From: DASQPR01 sp963836775
GTDB lineage: Bacteria > Actinomycetota > Actinomycetes > Mycobacteriales > Micromonosporaceae
Length of the DNA stretch: 64,000 nt
Assembly: GCA_963836775.1 (NCBI GenBank)
Contig: CAWIKR010000003.1
Span: 2,294,001 to 2,358,000 of the forward strand
Reading direction: 5' to 3'
A program made the position numbers and the translations under genes. The notes beneath the pieces are model-generated. The model saw only the letters and a program-made list of their open reading frames with translations, made no database searches and had not been told where the DNA came from. Numbering within the stretch: the first letter of the stretch is position 1; each line of letters begins with the position of its first letter. Shown here one piece after another: positions 16,304-28,052 of this stretch.

Positions 16304-17883
16304 CCGACCTGGCAGCGACCGAGCTGGACGACCATCGGCGCGCCGTCGACGTGGTCGGGCGCAGGCTGTGGGCGGCCGCCTATCGGGAAGGTCTGGCCGA
16401 ACCGCCGGCCAGTGCGAGCCGGCACGCGTTCGATCGGTCCGAGCCGACCCTGCCGGTCACCGACCCGCCCGGCGCGATTCTGGACCGGATCGGCGTCGAG
16501 GCTTACGAGCTGCGGACCGAACTCGACGACGCGGTGGCGAACCTGACCATCGCGCTGTCCCGCCGGCGCGACATCGACGGCGCCTGGCGCAAGGTGGCCG
16601 CCGACCGTGGCATCGAGGATGCCTACGGCGTGATTGCCGGTCTCGACCCGGACGCCCAGGCGGTCGCGTTCGAGCAGCTGGCCACCGAGGGTCACAACCT
16701 GCATCCGTGCGGGCGCACCCGGCTCGGCTGGGGCCGGGGCGACCTGCTCGCCTACGACCAGGAGTCGCCCGAGGTGGACGTGGCGTTCGTCGCGATCCGC
16801 TCGGACCTGCACGTCGGCGAGGACATCGGCGGGCTGCTCCGGCACACCTATCCGCAGGTGCCACCGGCCGACGACGGCTACGTGATCCAGCCGGTGCATC
16901 CATGGCAGCTGGAGAACGTGCTGCGGGACCGCTACGCGGACCAGTTCGCCGACGGCGCGCTGCGCGAGGTCGGCGACGCGATGCTGAGCGCAGTGCCGAC
17001 CACGGCGCTGCGGACGCTGTTGCTCGAACCGGATCTGCGCGGGCTCCGGCACTATCTCAAGCTGTCCCTGGACATCCAGGTCACGTCGACCCGGCGCAGC
17101 ATCTCGGTGGCGAGCACCCGCAACGGCCCGGCGATCAGCGACATCCTGCGCCGGCTGATCACTGATCCCCGGGTGCTGGTGCTGCCCGAGGTGGCCGGCG
17201 CCGCGATGACCGGGAGCAGGGACGTCGCCGCGATCATCCGGGACGGGCTCAACCGGCGGCTCGGGCCGCGCGAGGTCGCGATCCCCGGTTCGTCGTTGCC
17301 GGCGGTGTCGCCGATCTCCGGCCGCACCATCCTCGCCGAAGTGGTCGACCGGTCCGGGATGGCCGCCGGCGACTTCCTGTCCGCGTACGCCCGGCTGCTG
17401 CTCCCACAGGCATTGCGGCTGCTCGACAAGGGCGTCGGCCTGGAGGCACACCTGCAAAACAGCATCCCGATCTTCCTCGACGGGCGGCCGCACCGGATTG
17501 CCTTCCGGGACTGCGCCGGGCTCCGGCTCAACCCGGCCCGGCTCGCCGATCACGGAGTCGACGTGCGGCTCTGGCCCGGATCGGTGATCGGCACACCGGA
17601 CCAGAACGTGGTCCGGTCCAAGCTCGGCTACACGGCGTTCCAGGCCCACCTGGGTGAGCTGGTGCTGCGCCTGTCCGAGTCGCACGGGCTGGACGAGCCG
17701 TCGGCGTGGCGGTCGATCCGCGCCCTGGTCGACGAGGTGTATGAGGACGGCGACCTGGACCCGGCGGACCGGGAGTTCCTGATCGCTCCGACGATGCCGC
17801 ACAAGGCGCTGCTGCGCATGCGGATCGAGGCCGACGGCGACATCTACGTGCCGGTCGCCAATCCGCTGCACGACGATGTCTGA
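16300..17883 (+). CDS. IucA/IucC family NIS siderophore synthetase (second copy)
   Basis: A 527-aa paralogue of the upstream synthetase. It carries TEGHNLHPCGRTRLGWG, the VIQPVHPWQLENVL motif, the ATP-site segment KLSLDIQVTSTRRSISVASTRNGP and the VGLEAHLQNSIPIFL...RDCAG catalytic region. The ATG at 16300 overlaps the upstream stop (ATGA) and its end overlaps the decarboxylase start by 8 nt, so all three are one translationally coupled operon. Two NIS synthetases plus one PLP decarboxylase resemble vibrioferrin- and staphyloferrin-type pathways, in which two acyl transfers build the siderophore on citrate. The product cannot be predicted. Confidence 0.88.
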   Translation: MTDLAATELDDHRRAVDVVGRRLWAAAYREGLAEPPASASRHAFDRSEPTLPVTDPPGAILDRIGVEAYELRTELDDAVANLTIALSRRRDIDGAWRKVAADRGIEDAYGVIAGLDPDAQAVAFEQLATEGHNLHPCGRTRLGWGRGDLLAYDQESPEVDVAFVAIRSDLHVGEDIGGLLRHTYPQVPPADDGYVIQPVHPWQLENVLRDRYADQFADGALREVGDAMLSAVPTTALRTLLLEPDLRGLRHYLKLSLDIQVTSTRRSISVASTRNGPAISDILRRLITDPRVLVLPEVAGAAMTGSRDVAAIIRDGLNRRLGPREVAIPGSSLPAVSPISGRTILAEVVDRSGMAAGDFLSAYARLLLPQALRLLDKGVGLEAHLQNSIPIFLDGRPHRIAFRDCAGLRLNPARLADHGVDVRLWPGSVIGTPDQNVVRSKLGYTAFQAHLGELVLRLSESHGLDEPSAWRSIRALVDEVYEDGDLDPADREFLIAPTMPHKALLRMRIEADGDIYVPVANPLHDDV

Positions 17884-19055
17884 GCCGATCCCGGCGCCGG
17901 TCGAGGCGGCGATCCGGTCGGTCGCCCGGCCGGTGTGTGCCTACGTCTACGACACCGCCGTCGCCCGCGACCGAGTTGCCGCGCTGCGCACCGCTCTGCC
18001 GCACGGCACCACGATCCTCTACGCGATGAAGGCGAACGGGCACCCGGACGTCGTGCGCGCGATGGCCGCCGCGGCCGACGGGGTTGAGGTCGCCTCCGGC
18101 GGCGAGTTGCGGATCGCGGTCGCCGCCGGGGCGCGGCGGATCGCCTTCGGCGGCCCGGCCAAGACCGACGACGAGCTGACGGCCGCGGTCGCCGCCGCCC
18201 GCGACGGCATCGACCTGACGATCAACTGCGAGAGCGGGTACGAGATCCGGCGGCTGGCGCGGATCGTCGGCGCCGAACCGCCGCGGCGCCTGTCCGTCGC
18301 CCTTCGGGTCAACCGGGCCCGCGGCGCAGCGGTCACCGGCAGCCACGCGATGACCGGCGTGGCCACTCCGTTCGGCATCGACGAACACGACCTGCCGGAC
18401 GCGATCGCGGCCGCGGCCGGCCTTGCGGTGTGCGGCTTCCACCTGCATGCGGTCTCCAACAACCTGGACGCCGGCGCGCACGCGGCCTTCATCCGCGACT
18501 GCCTGGACTGGTCGATCGCCGCTGCGGCCCGATTCGGCATCGAGCTACGGCAGGTCAACGCCGGCGGCGGGTTCGGCATCGACTACACCGGCGGCACCGC
18601 CTTCGACCTGGACCGGATGCGTGCCGATCTATCCGGCGCCCGGCACGGCCGGCATCGATCTGGTGGTGGAACCGGGCCGGTTCCTGGCCGCGCCGATCGG
18701 CTGGTATGCCGCCGAGGTGATCGACGTCAAGCGCAACCTCGGCCGGTGGTTCGCGGTGCTGCGCGGCGGCACCCACCACTTCCGGCTCCCGGCGGCGTGG
18801 GGCTACAGCCACCCGTTCACGGTGCTTCCGGTCGACGAGTGGACCGGGCCCGAGCCGCGGCCCGAGGTCCGCGATGCCGCGGTCGACGCCGTCGGCGAGC
18901 TGTGCACGCCCCGCGACGTGCTCACCCGGGATCAGCCGGTGCACCGGGTCCGGGCCGGCGACATCCTGGTCTTCCCGACCACCGGCGGGTATGCCTGGGA
19001 CATCTCGCACCACGAGTTCCTCCGGCACGCGTACCCTCAAATGATCTTGATCTAG
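17876..19055 (+). pseudogene. type III PLP-dependent decarboxylase (LysA/SbnH-like), frameshifted
   Basis: This frame encodes an alanine-racemase-fold decarboxylase of diaminopimelate, ornithine or a citryl-amine intermediate. The PLP lysine is in ILYAMKANGH (about residue 53), with GGGFGIDY, EPGRFL, the C-terminal GELCTPRDVL and GDILVFPTTGGYAWD also present. After FDLDRMRADLSGA the frame is lost; skipping one C of the CCC at 18639-18641 restores GTAGIDLVVEPGRFL through to a stop at 19055. Total length would then be about 392 aa, normal for the family. Both halves keep all key residues, so an assembly error or a very recent mutation is likely. As third gene of the NIS operon it probably supplies or processes the diamine building block. 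Confidence 0.8.
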
Positions 19056-19567
19056 GCGACCGGCGGCGTCGGTGCCGCCCATCCGGCCGACCGCACCGCC
19101 CGCACCGCCTGCCGCCGGGTGTCGCCGGTCAGCGCGTCGATGTAGAGGCGCCCCTCGAGGTGATCGGCCTCGTGCTGCAGCGCCCGCGCCAGGAATCCGG
19201 TGCCCTCCACCACGACCGGCTCGCCGTGCTGGTCGAAGCCGTAGGCGGTGGCCGTGGCCGCCCGCGGGGTCGGGAAGAATAGCCCGGGCAGCGACAGACA
19301 ACCCTCGTCACCGGTCTGCCGGCCGTCCTCCTCCACCACCACCGTCGGGTTGACCAGATGCCCGGTCTGGCCGCCGGCGGCGAAGACGAACACGCGCAAC
19401 GGCACGCCGATCTGCGGCGCCGCCACCCCGGCCCGGCCCGGCGTTCCGGTGAGTGTGTCCATCAGATCGGTCACGAGCGCGCGCAGCTCGGCGTCGAAGT
19501 CGGCGACCGGATCGCACTGGGTCCGCAGAACCGGGTCGCCGAGCAGCCGGATGTCGCGCATCGTCAT
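19052..19567 (-). CDS. def: peptide deformylase
   Basis: A 171-aa metalloenzyme that removes the formyl group from nascent N-terminal methionine. All three family motifs are present: GVAAPQIG (motif 1), EGCLSLPG (motif 2, Cys metal ligand) and HEADHLEG (motif 3, HExxH). The open frame extends upstream to 19657, but the family-like sequence begins at MTMRDIRLLGDPVLR; either ATG at 19567 or 19561 is possible. It converges with the decarboxylase gene, overlapping its stop by 4 bp. It may be one of several deformylases in the genome. Confidence 0.92.
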   Translation of the reverse strand: MTMRDIRLLGDPVLRTQCDPVADFDAELRALVTDLMDTLTGTPGRAGVAAPQIGVPLRVFVFAAGGQTGHLVNPTVVVEEDGRQTGDEGCLSLPGLFFPTPRAATATAYGFDQHGEPVVVEGTGFLARALQHEADHLEGRLYIDALTGDTRRQAVRAVRSAGWAAPTPPVA

Positions 19568-19919
19568 GGGGATACGGTAACCGACTGATTTATCCGCATC
19601 TGGCCGCCGAGCAGGTGTGCCACCTGCGGGAACCGTGATCGCTGCCGGCGCGCCCACCGGCAGCGCCGGCCGGTGGCGGCCGCACCTGCGGAGACGTGAC
19701 GTGCCAGAGCGATCACCGTACGTACAACCTGGATTGCATACGGGAAACGGAGTCGGCCCGCGTCTACGCCGGTGCTTGACAAGCGCCTAAACTGTCCCGG
19801 TCGTGCACCACCCCCTCATCTGACCCGCCGATGCCGACCCGGCATTCGGGCCAGAGACCCAGTACGCCCGGTCACCCGCCGGGCGGCCGGCCCGGCACCC
19901 CCCTCCCGGAGGCAGAACG
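19568..19919. other. intergenic region between def and the VWA gene
   Basis: No coding frame supported. It contains a small hairpin (GCTGCCGG 19641-19648 with CCGGCAGC 19657-19664), a TTGACA hexamer at 19776-19781 with no good -10 at standard spacing, and the GGAGG ribosome-binding site 8 nt before the VWA start. Confidence 0.4.
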
Positions 19920-21731
19920 ATGGCGAACAGCCGTCCCGCGAACGTCCGATCGCACCGTCGCGGTGGCGGTCGTCGTCGGACGTCTCCCTGGCTGGCCGCG
20001 ACTGTGGTCGCGGTCCTGGTCCTGGGCGGAATGACCGCCGGTTACGTCTACCTGGTGCACCGCAGCTGCAGCGGCAACGACCACGCACTGATCGCGGCTT
20101 CGCCGGACGTCACGCCGATCCTGGAAGAGCTGAACAAAAACTGGGCGGCCGGCAAGCCGGCGGTCGCCGGCCGGTGCGTCTCGGTCTCGGTCGAGGCGAA
20201 AGACTCCGCGCTGATGGCCACCCAGCTGGCCGGTGTCGACTGGGACGAGACGGCGACCGACCCGGCGCCGGATGTCTGGGTGCCGGCCTCCAGCGTCTGG
20301 CTGCGGCTGGCTGCGGCGTCGCCGGTGGCCGAGCCGCGCCTGCCGGACCGGCAGCCAAGCCTCGCGCGTACGCCCACCGTCGTCGCCATGCCGCGATCGA
20401 TGGCCACCGCCATCGGATGGCCGGACAAGGTCGACTTCGACTGGAAGAACCTCGCCGACGACGCCGCCGACCCGGACTTCTGGAAGAACCTCGGGCACCC
20501 CGACTGGGGCCACTTCCAGCTGGACATGACGAACCCGACCAACTCCACCGCGGGCCTGCTGGCCCTGATGGCGGTCGCCGACCGCGACGGTGACGGCAAC
20601 ATCAGCAACGACGAGCAGGCCGGCCTGCTCAAGCTCAAGCAGAACATGAACAAATACCTGTCCGACACCGCCGACGTCACCAAGGCGTTGTCCCAGGCCG
20701 ACGCGTCCTCGTCGGCATCGGCTCTGCAGACGGTCAGCGCGTTCCCGGCGCTGGAGCAGGACGTCATCGCTTATAACCGGACCGACCCCAAGGAACCGCT
20801 GGTCGCGATCTACCCGAAGTCCGGCAGCTACGACGCCGACCACCCGTATCTGGTCCTCACCGACCAGGCACCGTGGGTGAAGCGCAACCCCGGCGGCACC
20901 GACGCGGCCAAGGCCTTCCTTGCCTACGCCCGCAGCGCCAAGGGCCGCGACGCGTTCCTGGCGGCCGGCTTCCGCGACTCCAACCGGATCGGCAGCTCGT
21001 CCCTGAACGAGGCGAACGGCGTTGCCAAGATCGTCGGGCCGCTGCCGCGCGCCGTGCTGGTGCCGGACTCGGCCACTCAGACCACGACCAAGTGGACCGC
21101 CGTCACCCGGCCGACCAACGTGCTGCTGGTGATGGACGTGTCCGGCTCGATGAACAACGCGACGATCGGCAAGCAGACCCGTCTGGACCAGGCCAAGGAG
21201 GCTGCCGAGCAGGCCATCGGGCAGTTCAGTGAGGACTCCAAGGTCGGTTTCTGGGTGTTCTCCGGCGGCTACCCGGGCGGCAAGATGTATAAGCCGATCG
21301 TCCCGCTCGGCACCCTCGGCGACACCATGCAGGACGGCAAGACCCGCAAGCAGGACATGATCGACGCGATCAAGAGCCTGAAGGCGCCCGGTCAGCAGAC
21401 CGGCCTCTACGACACGATCGCGGCGGCCCAGCAGGAAGTCGTCAAGAACTTCGACAAGGGCGCCACCAACATGGTGGTGCTGATGACCGACGGCCAGGAT
21501 GTCGGCAGCTCGATGGATCTCAACGCGCTCCAGGTGGCACTCACCAAGAACCGCCAGGACAAGGACCACCCGGTGCCGGTCGTGACCATCGCCTACGGCG
21601 GCGACGCGGACATCAAGGTGCTCAACCAGATCTCCCGCACCAGCGGCACGGTCTCGTTGCAGGCGACCAACACCTTCGACATCAACCAGGTGCTCCTCGG
21701 TGCGCTGTTCGGCACCGTCGAACGGAACTGA
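19920..21731 (+). CDS. VWA domain protein fused to a solute-binding-like domain, with EF-hand loop
   Basis: A 603-aa membrane-anchored protein. A basic N-terminus is followed by one transmembrane helix (about residues 23-45) that would place the rest outside. Residues about 55-390 resemble an extracellular solute-binding protein (PVVAMPRSMA-like and NPTNSTAGLLAL segments). Residues 221-232 (DRDGDGNISNDE) fit the canonical EF-hand loop with acidic ligands at 1, 3, 5 and 12. Residues about 400-600 form a von Willebrand A domain with the MIDAS motif DVSGSMN and TDGQD. It probably binds Ca/Mg and a partner at the cell surface. It is monocistronic, with GGAGG 8 nt before the ATG and a terminator after it. 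Confidence 0.88.
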   Translation: MANSRPANVRSHRRGGGRRRTSPWLAATVVAVLVLGGMTAGYVYLVHRSCSGNDHALIAASPDVTPILEELNKNWAAGKPAVAGRCVSVSVEAKDSALMATQLAGVDWDETATDPAPDVWVPASSVWLRLAAASPVAEPRLPDRQPSLARTPTVVAMPRSMATAIGWPDKVDFDWKNLADDAADPDFWKNLGHPDWGHFQLDMTNPTNSTAGLLALMAVADRDGDGNISNDEQAGLLKLKQNMNKYLSDTADVTKALSQADASSSASALQTVSAFPALEQDVIAYNRTDPKEPLVAIYPKSGSYDADHPYLVLTDQAPWVKRNPGGTDAAKAFLAYARSAKGRDAFLAAGFRDSNRIGSSSLNEANGVAKIVGPLPRAVLVPDSATQTTTKWTAVTRPTNVLLVMDVSGSMNNATIGKQTRLDQAKEAAEQAIGQFSEDSKVGFWVFSGGYPGGKMYKPIVPLGTLGDTMQDGKTRKQDMIDAIKSLKAPGQQTGLYDTIAAAQQEVVKNFDKGATNMVVLMTDGQDVGSSMDLNALQVALTKNRQDKDHPVPVVTIAYGGDADIKVLNQISRTSGTVSLQATNTFDINQVLLGALFGTVERN

Positions 21732-21760
21732 GACTCCGGCCGACCGGAACTGACAGATCG

Positions 21761-21786
21761 GCGCCGCCTCCGGCCGGAGGCGGCGC
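21761..21786. terminator. hairpin terminator after the VWA gene
   Basis: GCGCCGCCTCC (21761-21771), loop GGCC, and GGAGGCGGCGC (21776-21786) form a perfect 11-bp stem between the convergent VWA and pabB genes. There is no long T-run. Confidence 0.7.
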
Positions 21787-21876
21787 TGATGTCCGTCTTG
21801 AGCCGCATCGATGGTTCCGGCCGGGGCTCAGGCTGGACGACCGAGCGCGCCTGTTGGAATCAGCGGCCGGCCGGCG

Positions 21877-23022
21877 CTATCCGGGGGGCGCCAGCAGCCG
21901 CCGCATCGGGTCGGCCTTGGCCGCCGCTTCGGCGACCTCCTCGGTCGGCACCGACGACCAGGTGATGCCGCCGCCGGCCCACAGATGCACCCGGGACCCG
22001 TCGACGGCGACCGTGCGGATGGTCAGACCGAGATCGAGACGGTCCCGGGTGAGCCAGCCGATCGCGCCCATGGACGGACCCCGGCCAACCGGCTCCAGAG
22101 CCGCGATCTGGCTCAGGGCGGCCAATTTGGGCGCACCGGTCACCGAGCCACCCGGACACAGTGCGCGGAGCGTCTGGGACAGGCTGACGCCGTGCGCGAG
22201 CCGTGCGGTGACCACCGACTCGGCCTGCCACAGGTCGCTCCACCGGCGGATGGCGTAGAGCTCGTCGACGCGTACCGTCCCGGTGTGCGCGACCCGGGCC
22301 AGATCGTTGCGGGACAGGTCGACGATCATCACGTGCTCGGCGCGTTCCTTGGCGGACGTGAGCAGTTCCCGCCGGCCGACCGCGGTCGCCGGGCGGGTGC
22401 CCTTGATCGGCCGGGTGATCGCCGCGCCGTTATGGATCTCCAGCAACGTCTCCGGTGAGGCGGACGCGATCGCCCATCCGGAGCCGCGCACCACCATCGG
22501 GTAGCGACTTCCGGGCAGGTTCGCTACGCGGAGTAACGCCGCGCCCGGATCACCCCGATATGGAGCGCTGGCATGGCCGACGACGTTGACTTGGTAGACG
22601 TCACCCTCCGCGATTGCGTCCAGGACCGCCCGGATCGCCGCTTCGTGCGCGGCCGGCGTCCAGCTCGGTTCCCACTCGCCCAGCCACCAGGAGTCCCGGA
22701 CATCACCCTCGGGCTCATCCGGGCCCGTCTCGGCGTAGACGACAGCGACCAGGTCCGGCACGGACGGTGACGGGCTGGCCGCGCCGAGCGCTCCCCCGGC
22801 GATCACCGCGCAGGCGTCGGCGGACAGGTGCAGGGCCGCCGTCGGGCCGGGGCCGAGCGGGCTTTCCGGATGCCCGTAGCGATCCATCCGGCGGACCGGA
22901 AAGCCCTGATCAACCAGGAAGTCCTCGAGGATCGTGGCGGGGTCGCCACGGTCGGTCACGAACCACTCAAGTCGGGCGACCTCCCGCATTGCGGACCCGG
23001 GCGAAACCGGCGAACCACCCAT
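21877..23022 (-). CDS. pabB: aminodeoxychorismate synthase component I (PabB)
   Basis: A 381-aa chorismate-utilising enzyme that aminates chorismate toward p-aminobenzoate for folate. Key marks are GDVYQVNVVGHA, ASASPETLLE, the PIKGTRPA motif, whose Lys is diagnostic of PabB rather than TrpE, the metal/chorismate site AEHVMIVDLSRNDLARV, and PGGSVTGAPK with AGGGITWSS near the end. The longer open frame (to 23280) is trimmed to ATG 23022, which has GGAG 8 nt upstream. No glutaminase gene is adjacent. The gene is divergent from the DUF5999 gene. Confidence 0.9.
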   Translation of the reverse strand: MGGSPVSPGSAMREVARLEWFVTDRGDPATILEDFLVDQGFPVRRMDRYGHPESPLGPGPTAALHLSADACAVIAGGALGAASPSPSVPDLVAVVYAETGPDEPEGDVRDSWWLGEWEPSWTPAAHEAAIRAVLDAIAEGDVYQVNVVGHASAPYRGDPGAALLRVANLPGSRYPMVVRGSGWAIASASPETLLEIHNGAAITRPIKGTRPATAVGRRELLTSAKERAEHVMIVDLSRNDLARVAHTGTVRVDELYAIRRWSDLWQAESVVTARLAHGVSLSQTLRALCPGGSVTGAPKLAALSQIAALEPVGRGPSMGAIGWLTRDRLDLGLTIRTVAVDGSRVHLWAGGGITWSSVPTEEVAEAAAKADPMRRLLAPPG

Positions 23023-23315
23023 AAGCGGCACTCCAGTTACACTGAGTGGTCTAAGTTGGGTCATCCGAAGGGCCGATTCTGCGCGAAATACCCCGTCAGA
23101 TGCTCGAAACTGCGCCGTTCGGCAGGGTAGCGTGCGTGCTTGGTCATGTGAGTCACGACACAAGGCCACGGCGATCGCCACCGAAGGACCGGCCGAGCTG
23201 CTCCCGCAGTCCGCGCAGGCGTGCCATTCGGGATCGTCGCCAAGCGCCCCGGCGCCGCGTTTGACCGATGGAGACACCATTGGTCGACATTTAGACCCAC
23301 CCCGGAGAGTTTTCG

Positions 23316-23525
23316 ATGTGCCCGCACCAACCGCCCTGCCCCTCTGCTGATGCCACCGACCACGACGCCGCTCGCGTCGTTGCCTGCTTCCCGGAGCAGG
23401 GATGGAGCCTTCTGTGCAACGGCGTCATTGTCTTCGAGGACCACGGTGAGATCCTGCCGGACGGCAGCTCCGTGGCCGCACACCGCGGTCCCGCACCGCA
23501 CAACGCGGCTTACGCCGCAGCGTAA
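23316..23525 (+). CDS. DUF5999 family small protein (69 aa)
   Basis: A small protein of a family common in Streptomyces and relatives. It has the typical start MCPHQPPCPSAD, the AARVVACFPEQGWSLLCNG core and FEDHGEILPDG, ending in a His/Pro-rich tail. The paired Cys/His residues at the N-terminus (C2, H4, C8) could bind metal. GGAGAG about 8 nt upstream supports the start. Function is unknown; family recognition is from memory of the sequence pattern. Confidence 0.8.
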   Translation: MCPHQPPCPSADATDHDAARVVACFPEQGWSLLCNGVIVFEDHGEILPDGSSVAAHRGPAPHNAAYAAA

Positions 23526-23691
23526 GACCCGATAACCGGGCGCCGGAGGGAATCCGGCGAACACGGTTTATCGCGGATGACCCGTCCGTCGTGCCTCCAC
23601 ACGACGGCCGCTCCGCCGACCGGCCGGGAAGCGAGCAAGCGCTCTCGGCCCGGCGGCCCCGCATCGGCGAGACCGCCGCACCATGGCCGGC

Positions 23692-23752
23692 GCTCAGCGC
23701 TCGCACGGCTCAGCGCTCGCACGGCTCAGCGCTCGCACGGCTCAGCCTCGCA
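23692..23752. repeat. 16-bp tandem repeat between DUF5999 and gcvP
   Basis: Three consecutive units of GCTCAGCGCTCGCACG at 23692-23739, followed by a partial fourth. They lie in the 295-bp gap after the gcvP stop. No terminator with a T-run is visible here. Confidence 0.75.
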
Positions 23753-23820
23753 TGGCGGCGGCTTCGAATCGGCTCCGGTTTTGAATCGGCTCAGCCGCGA
23801 ACCGCGCCGCCGACAACGGC

Positions 23821-26656
<2,836 letters not shown>

Positions 26657-26699
26657 GGGTCGCTCCCAGAGAGGCGGACGGCGGCGGTCGCCCTCCCCC

Positions 26700-26815
26700 T
26701 CTGTCGTAGGCGCGCTCCAGAGCTGCCTGCCCGTCGCGGTCCTTTTGCCTGAGAGGTTCCGGGGAGGATTTGCCCCTTCGGCGCCGGCTGTCGCTGGTCT
26801 CTCCCGCGCGGGTGT
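26700..26815 (-). ncRNA. glycine riboswitch controlling gcvP
   Basis: On the minus strand the leader carries the gcvT-motif signature: CGGGAGAGACC, then GCGCCGAAGGGGCAA, CGGAACCTCTCAGGCAAAAG and GGCAGGCAGCTCTGGAG, in the canonical order and spacing. It lies about 45 nt upstream of the gcvP start. One full aptamer is evident; a complete second tandem aptamer is not. Between it and the start codon an imperfect CAGAG/CTCTG hairpin close to the Shine-Dalgarno may be the expression platform. Confidence 0.92.
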
Positions 26816-26901
26816 TTCGGCTTCTTTACCGTACCGCAGCGGCTGTTCCGGGGGCGGATTCGCGGGTGCTGGTGTGTTCCGGCCCACCGACGCTTGACGA
26901 G

Positions 26902-27582
26902 GTGATCGACAATGCCCCGGTGAAGCCGTGGCTGCGTCGCTCGCTCAAGATCACCGCCGTGGGCATTCTGGCGGTGGCGCTCACCCTGATCGGGTGCGTT
27001 TCCTGGGTACGCCTATCCGCCCGTTCGCACCTCTACAGCGCCGCGGCCGTGCCGTCGGCGCCGGTGGCGATCATCTTCGGAGCGCAGGTGTTCAGCAACG
27101 GCACCCCGTCGCCGTTCCTGGTCGCCCGGCTCCAGGCCGGCATGCAGCTCTACGACAGCGGCAAGGTGCAGGCGATCCTGGTCTCCGGCGACAACAGCAC
27201 CTCGCACTACGACGAGCCGGACGCGATGAAGAACTGGCTGATCGCGCACGGGGTGCCGGAGATCAAGGTGGTCGCCGACTATGCCGGTTTCGACACCTAC
27301 GACACCTGTGTTCGGGCCCACCGGATCTTCGGCGTGTCCCGGGCCATCGTCGTGAGCCAGCCGTTCCACGTGCCCCGTGCGGTGACGATCTGCCGGGACG
27401 AGGGCATCGTGGCCGACGGCGTGTCGGCACCGGTGCCGCGCACCTGGGTCTACTGGCGCGGCGCGATCCGGGATCAGCTGGCCGACGTCAAGGCCGCCTA
27501 CGACGTCGCCTCCAGTCGTGAACCTGTGTTCCTGGGCAAGCACGAGACCGGCATCGAGACCGCGCTGGCAGCACCGCGATGA
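26902..27582 (+). CDS. YdcF/SanA family (DUF218) membrane protein
   Basis: A protein of about 226 aa with one N-terminal membrane helix (ITAVGILAVALTLIGCVSWV) and an extracytoplasmic DUF218 domain. Typical segments are VAIIFGAQVFSNGTPSPFLVARLQAG, ILVSGDNS, EPDAMKNWLIAHGVP, DTYDTCVRAHRIFGV and VSQPFHVPRA. SanA/YdcF relatives influence envelope integrity and vancomycin sensitivity in enteric bacteria; the biochemical activity is uncertain. GTG 26902 is chosen as a compromise, and GTG 26920 is equally possible. The frame open back to 26770 overlaps the riboswitch and is not protein-like. It is coupled to the GNAT gene by ATGA. Confidence 0.83.
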   Translation: MIDNAPVKPWLRRSLKITAVGILAVALTLIGCVSWVRLSARSHLYSAAAVPSAPVAIIFGAQVFSNGTPSPFLVARLQAGMQLYDSGKVQAILVSGDNSTSHYDEPDAMKNWLIAHGVPEIKVVADYAGFDTYDTCVRAHRIFGVSRAIVVSQPFHVPRAVTICRDEGIVADGVSAPVPRTWVYWRGAIRDQLADVKAAYDVASSREPVFLGKHETGIETALAAPR

Positions 27583-28052
27583 CGGTGCGGATCCGTCGCG
27601 CCGTTGTCGACGATGCGCCTGGGCTGGCCCGTCTGCGGGCCGAGTTTCGGCTGGCCGATGCTGGGCTGGACGAGCAGCCATCATCGTGGTTCCTGGCCGG
27701 CCTCGATGCCTGGCTCCGGGACCGGCTGGCCGGCCCGGCCTGGCTGGCATGGGTGGCCGCCGAGTCCGACGGCACCATCGTCGGGCACGTGTTCCTGCAG
27801 GTCATCGAGAAGATCCCGAAGCCGGTGCCGGGCTCGTCGTTGATCGGCTATCTGACGAATTTCTACGTCGTGGCGGCGTGGCGCGGGCACGGGATCGGTG
27901 GCGCGCTGATGGATGAGGTGCACGATCACGCCCGCGCCACCGGTTTGGAGTCGGTAATCCTGTGGCCGTCCGCGGAGAGTGTTCCGTTGTACCGGCGGCA
28001 CGGTTACGCCCCGCCGACCGAGCTGCTTGAGATGCCGATCGCCGGCGCGTGA
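27579..28052 (+). CDS. GNAT family N-acetyltransferase
   Basis: A 157-aa acetyltransferase. The acetyl-CoA motif is NFYVVAAWRGHGIGGALMDEVHDHA (about residues 94-118), and the C-terminal ESVPLYRRHGY is the usual GNAT motif B. The ATG overlaps the YdcF stop (ATGA), so translation is coupled. Substrate unknown. Confidence 0.87.
   Translation: MTVRIRRAVVDDAPGLARLRAEFRLADAGLDEQPSSWFLAGLDAWLRDRLAGPAWLAWVAAESDGTIVGHVFLQVIEKIPKPVPGSSLIGYLTNFYVVAAWRGHGIGGALMDEVHDHARATGLESVILWPSAESVPLYRRHGYAPPTELLEMPIAGA

Noticed and set aside
14684..17871. Two long minus-strand frames (about 500 and 570 aa) opposite the siderophore genes
   Set aside because: Both mirror the IucA/IucC genes; sequence is Gly/Arg/Val-rich without folded-domain features.
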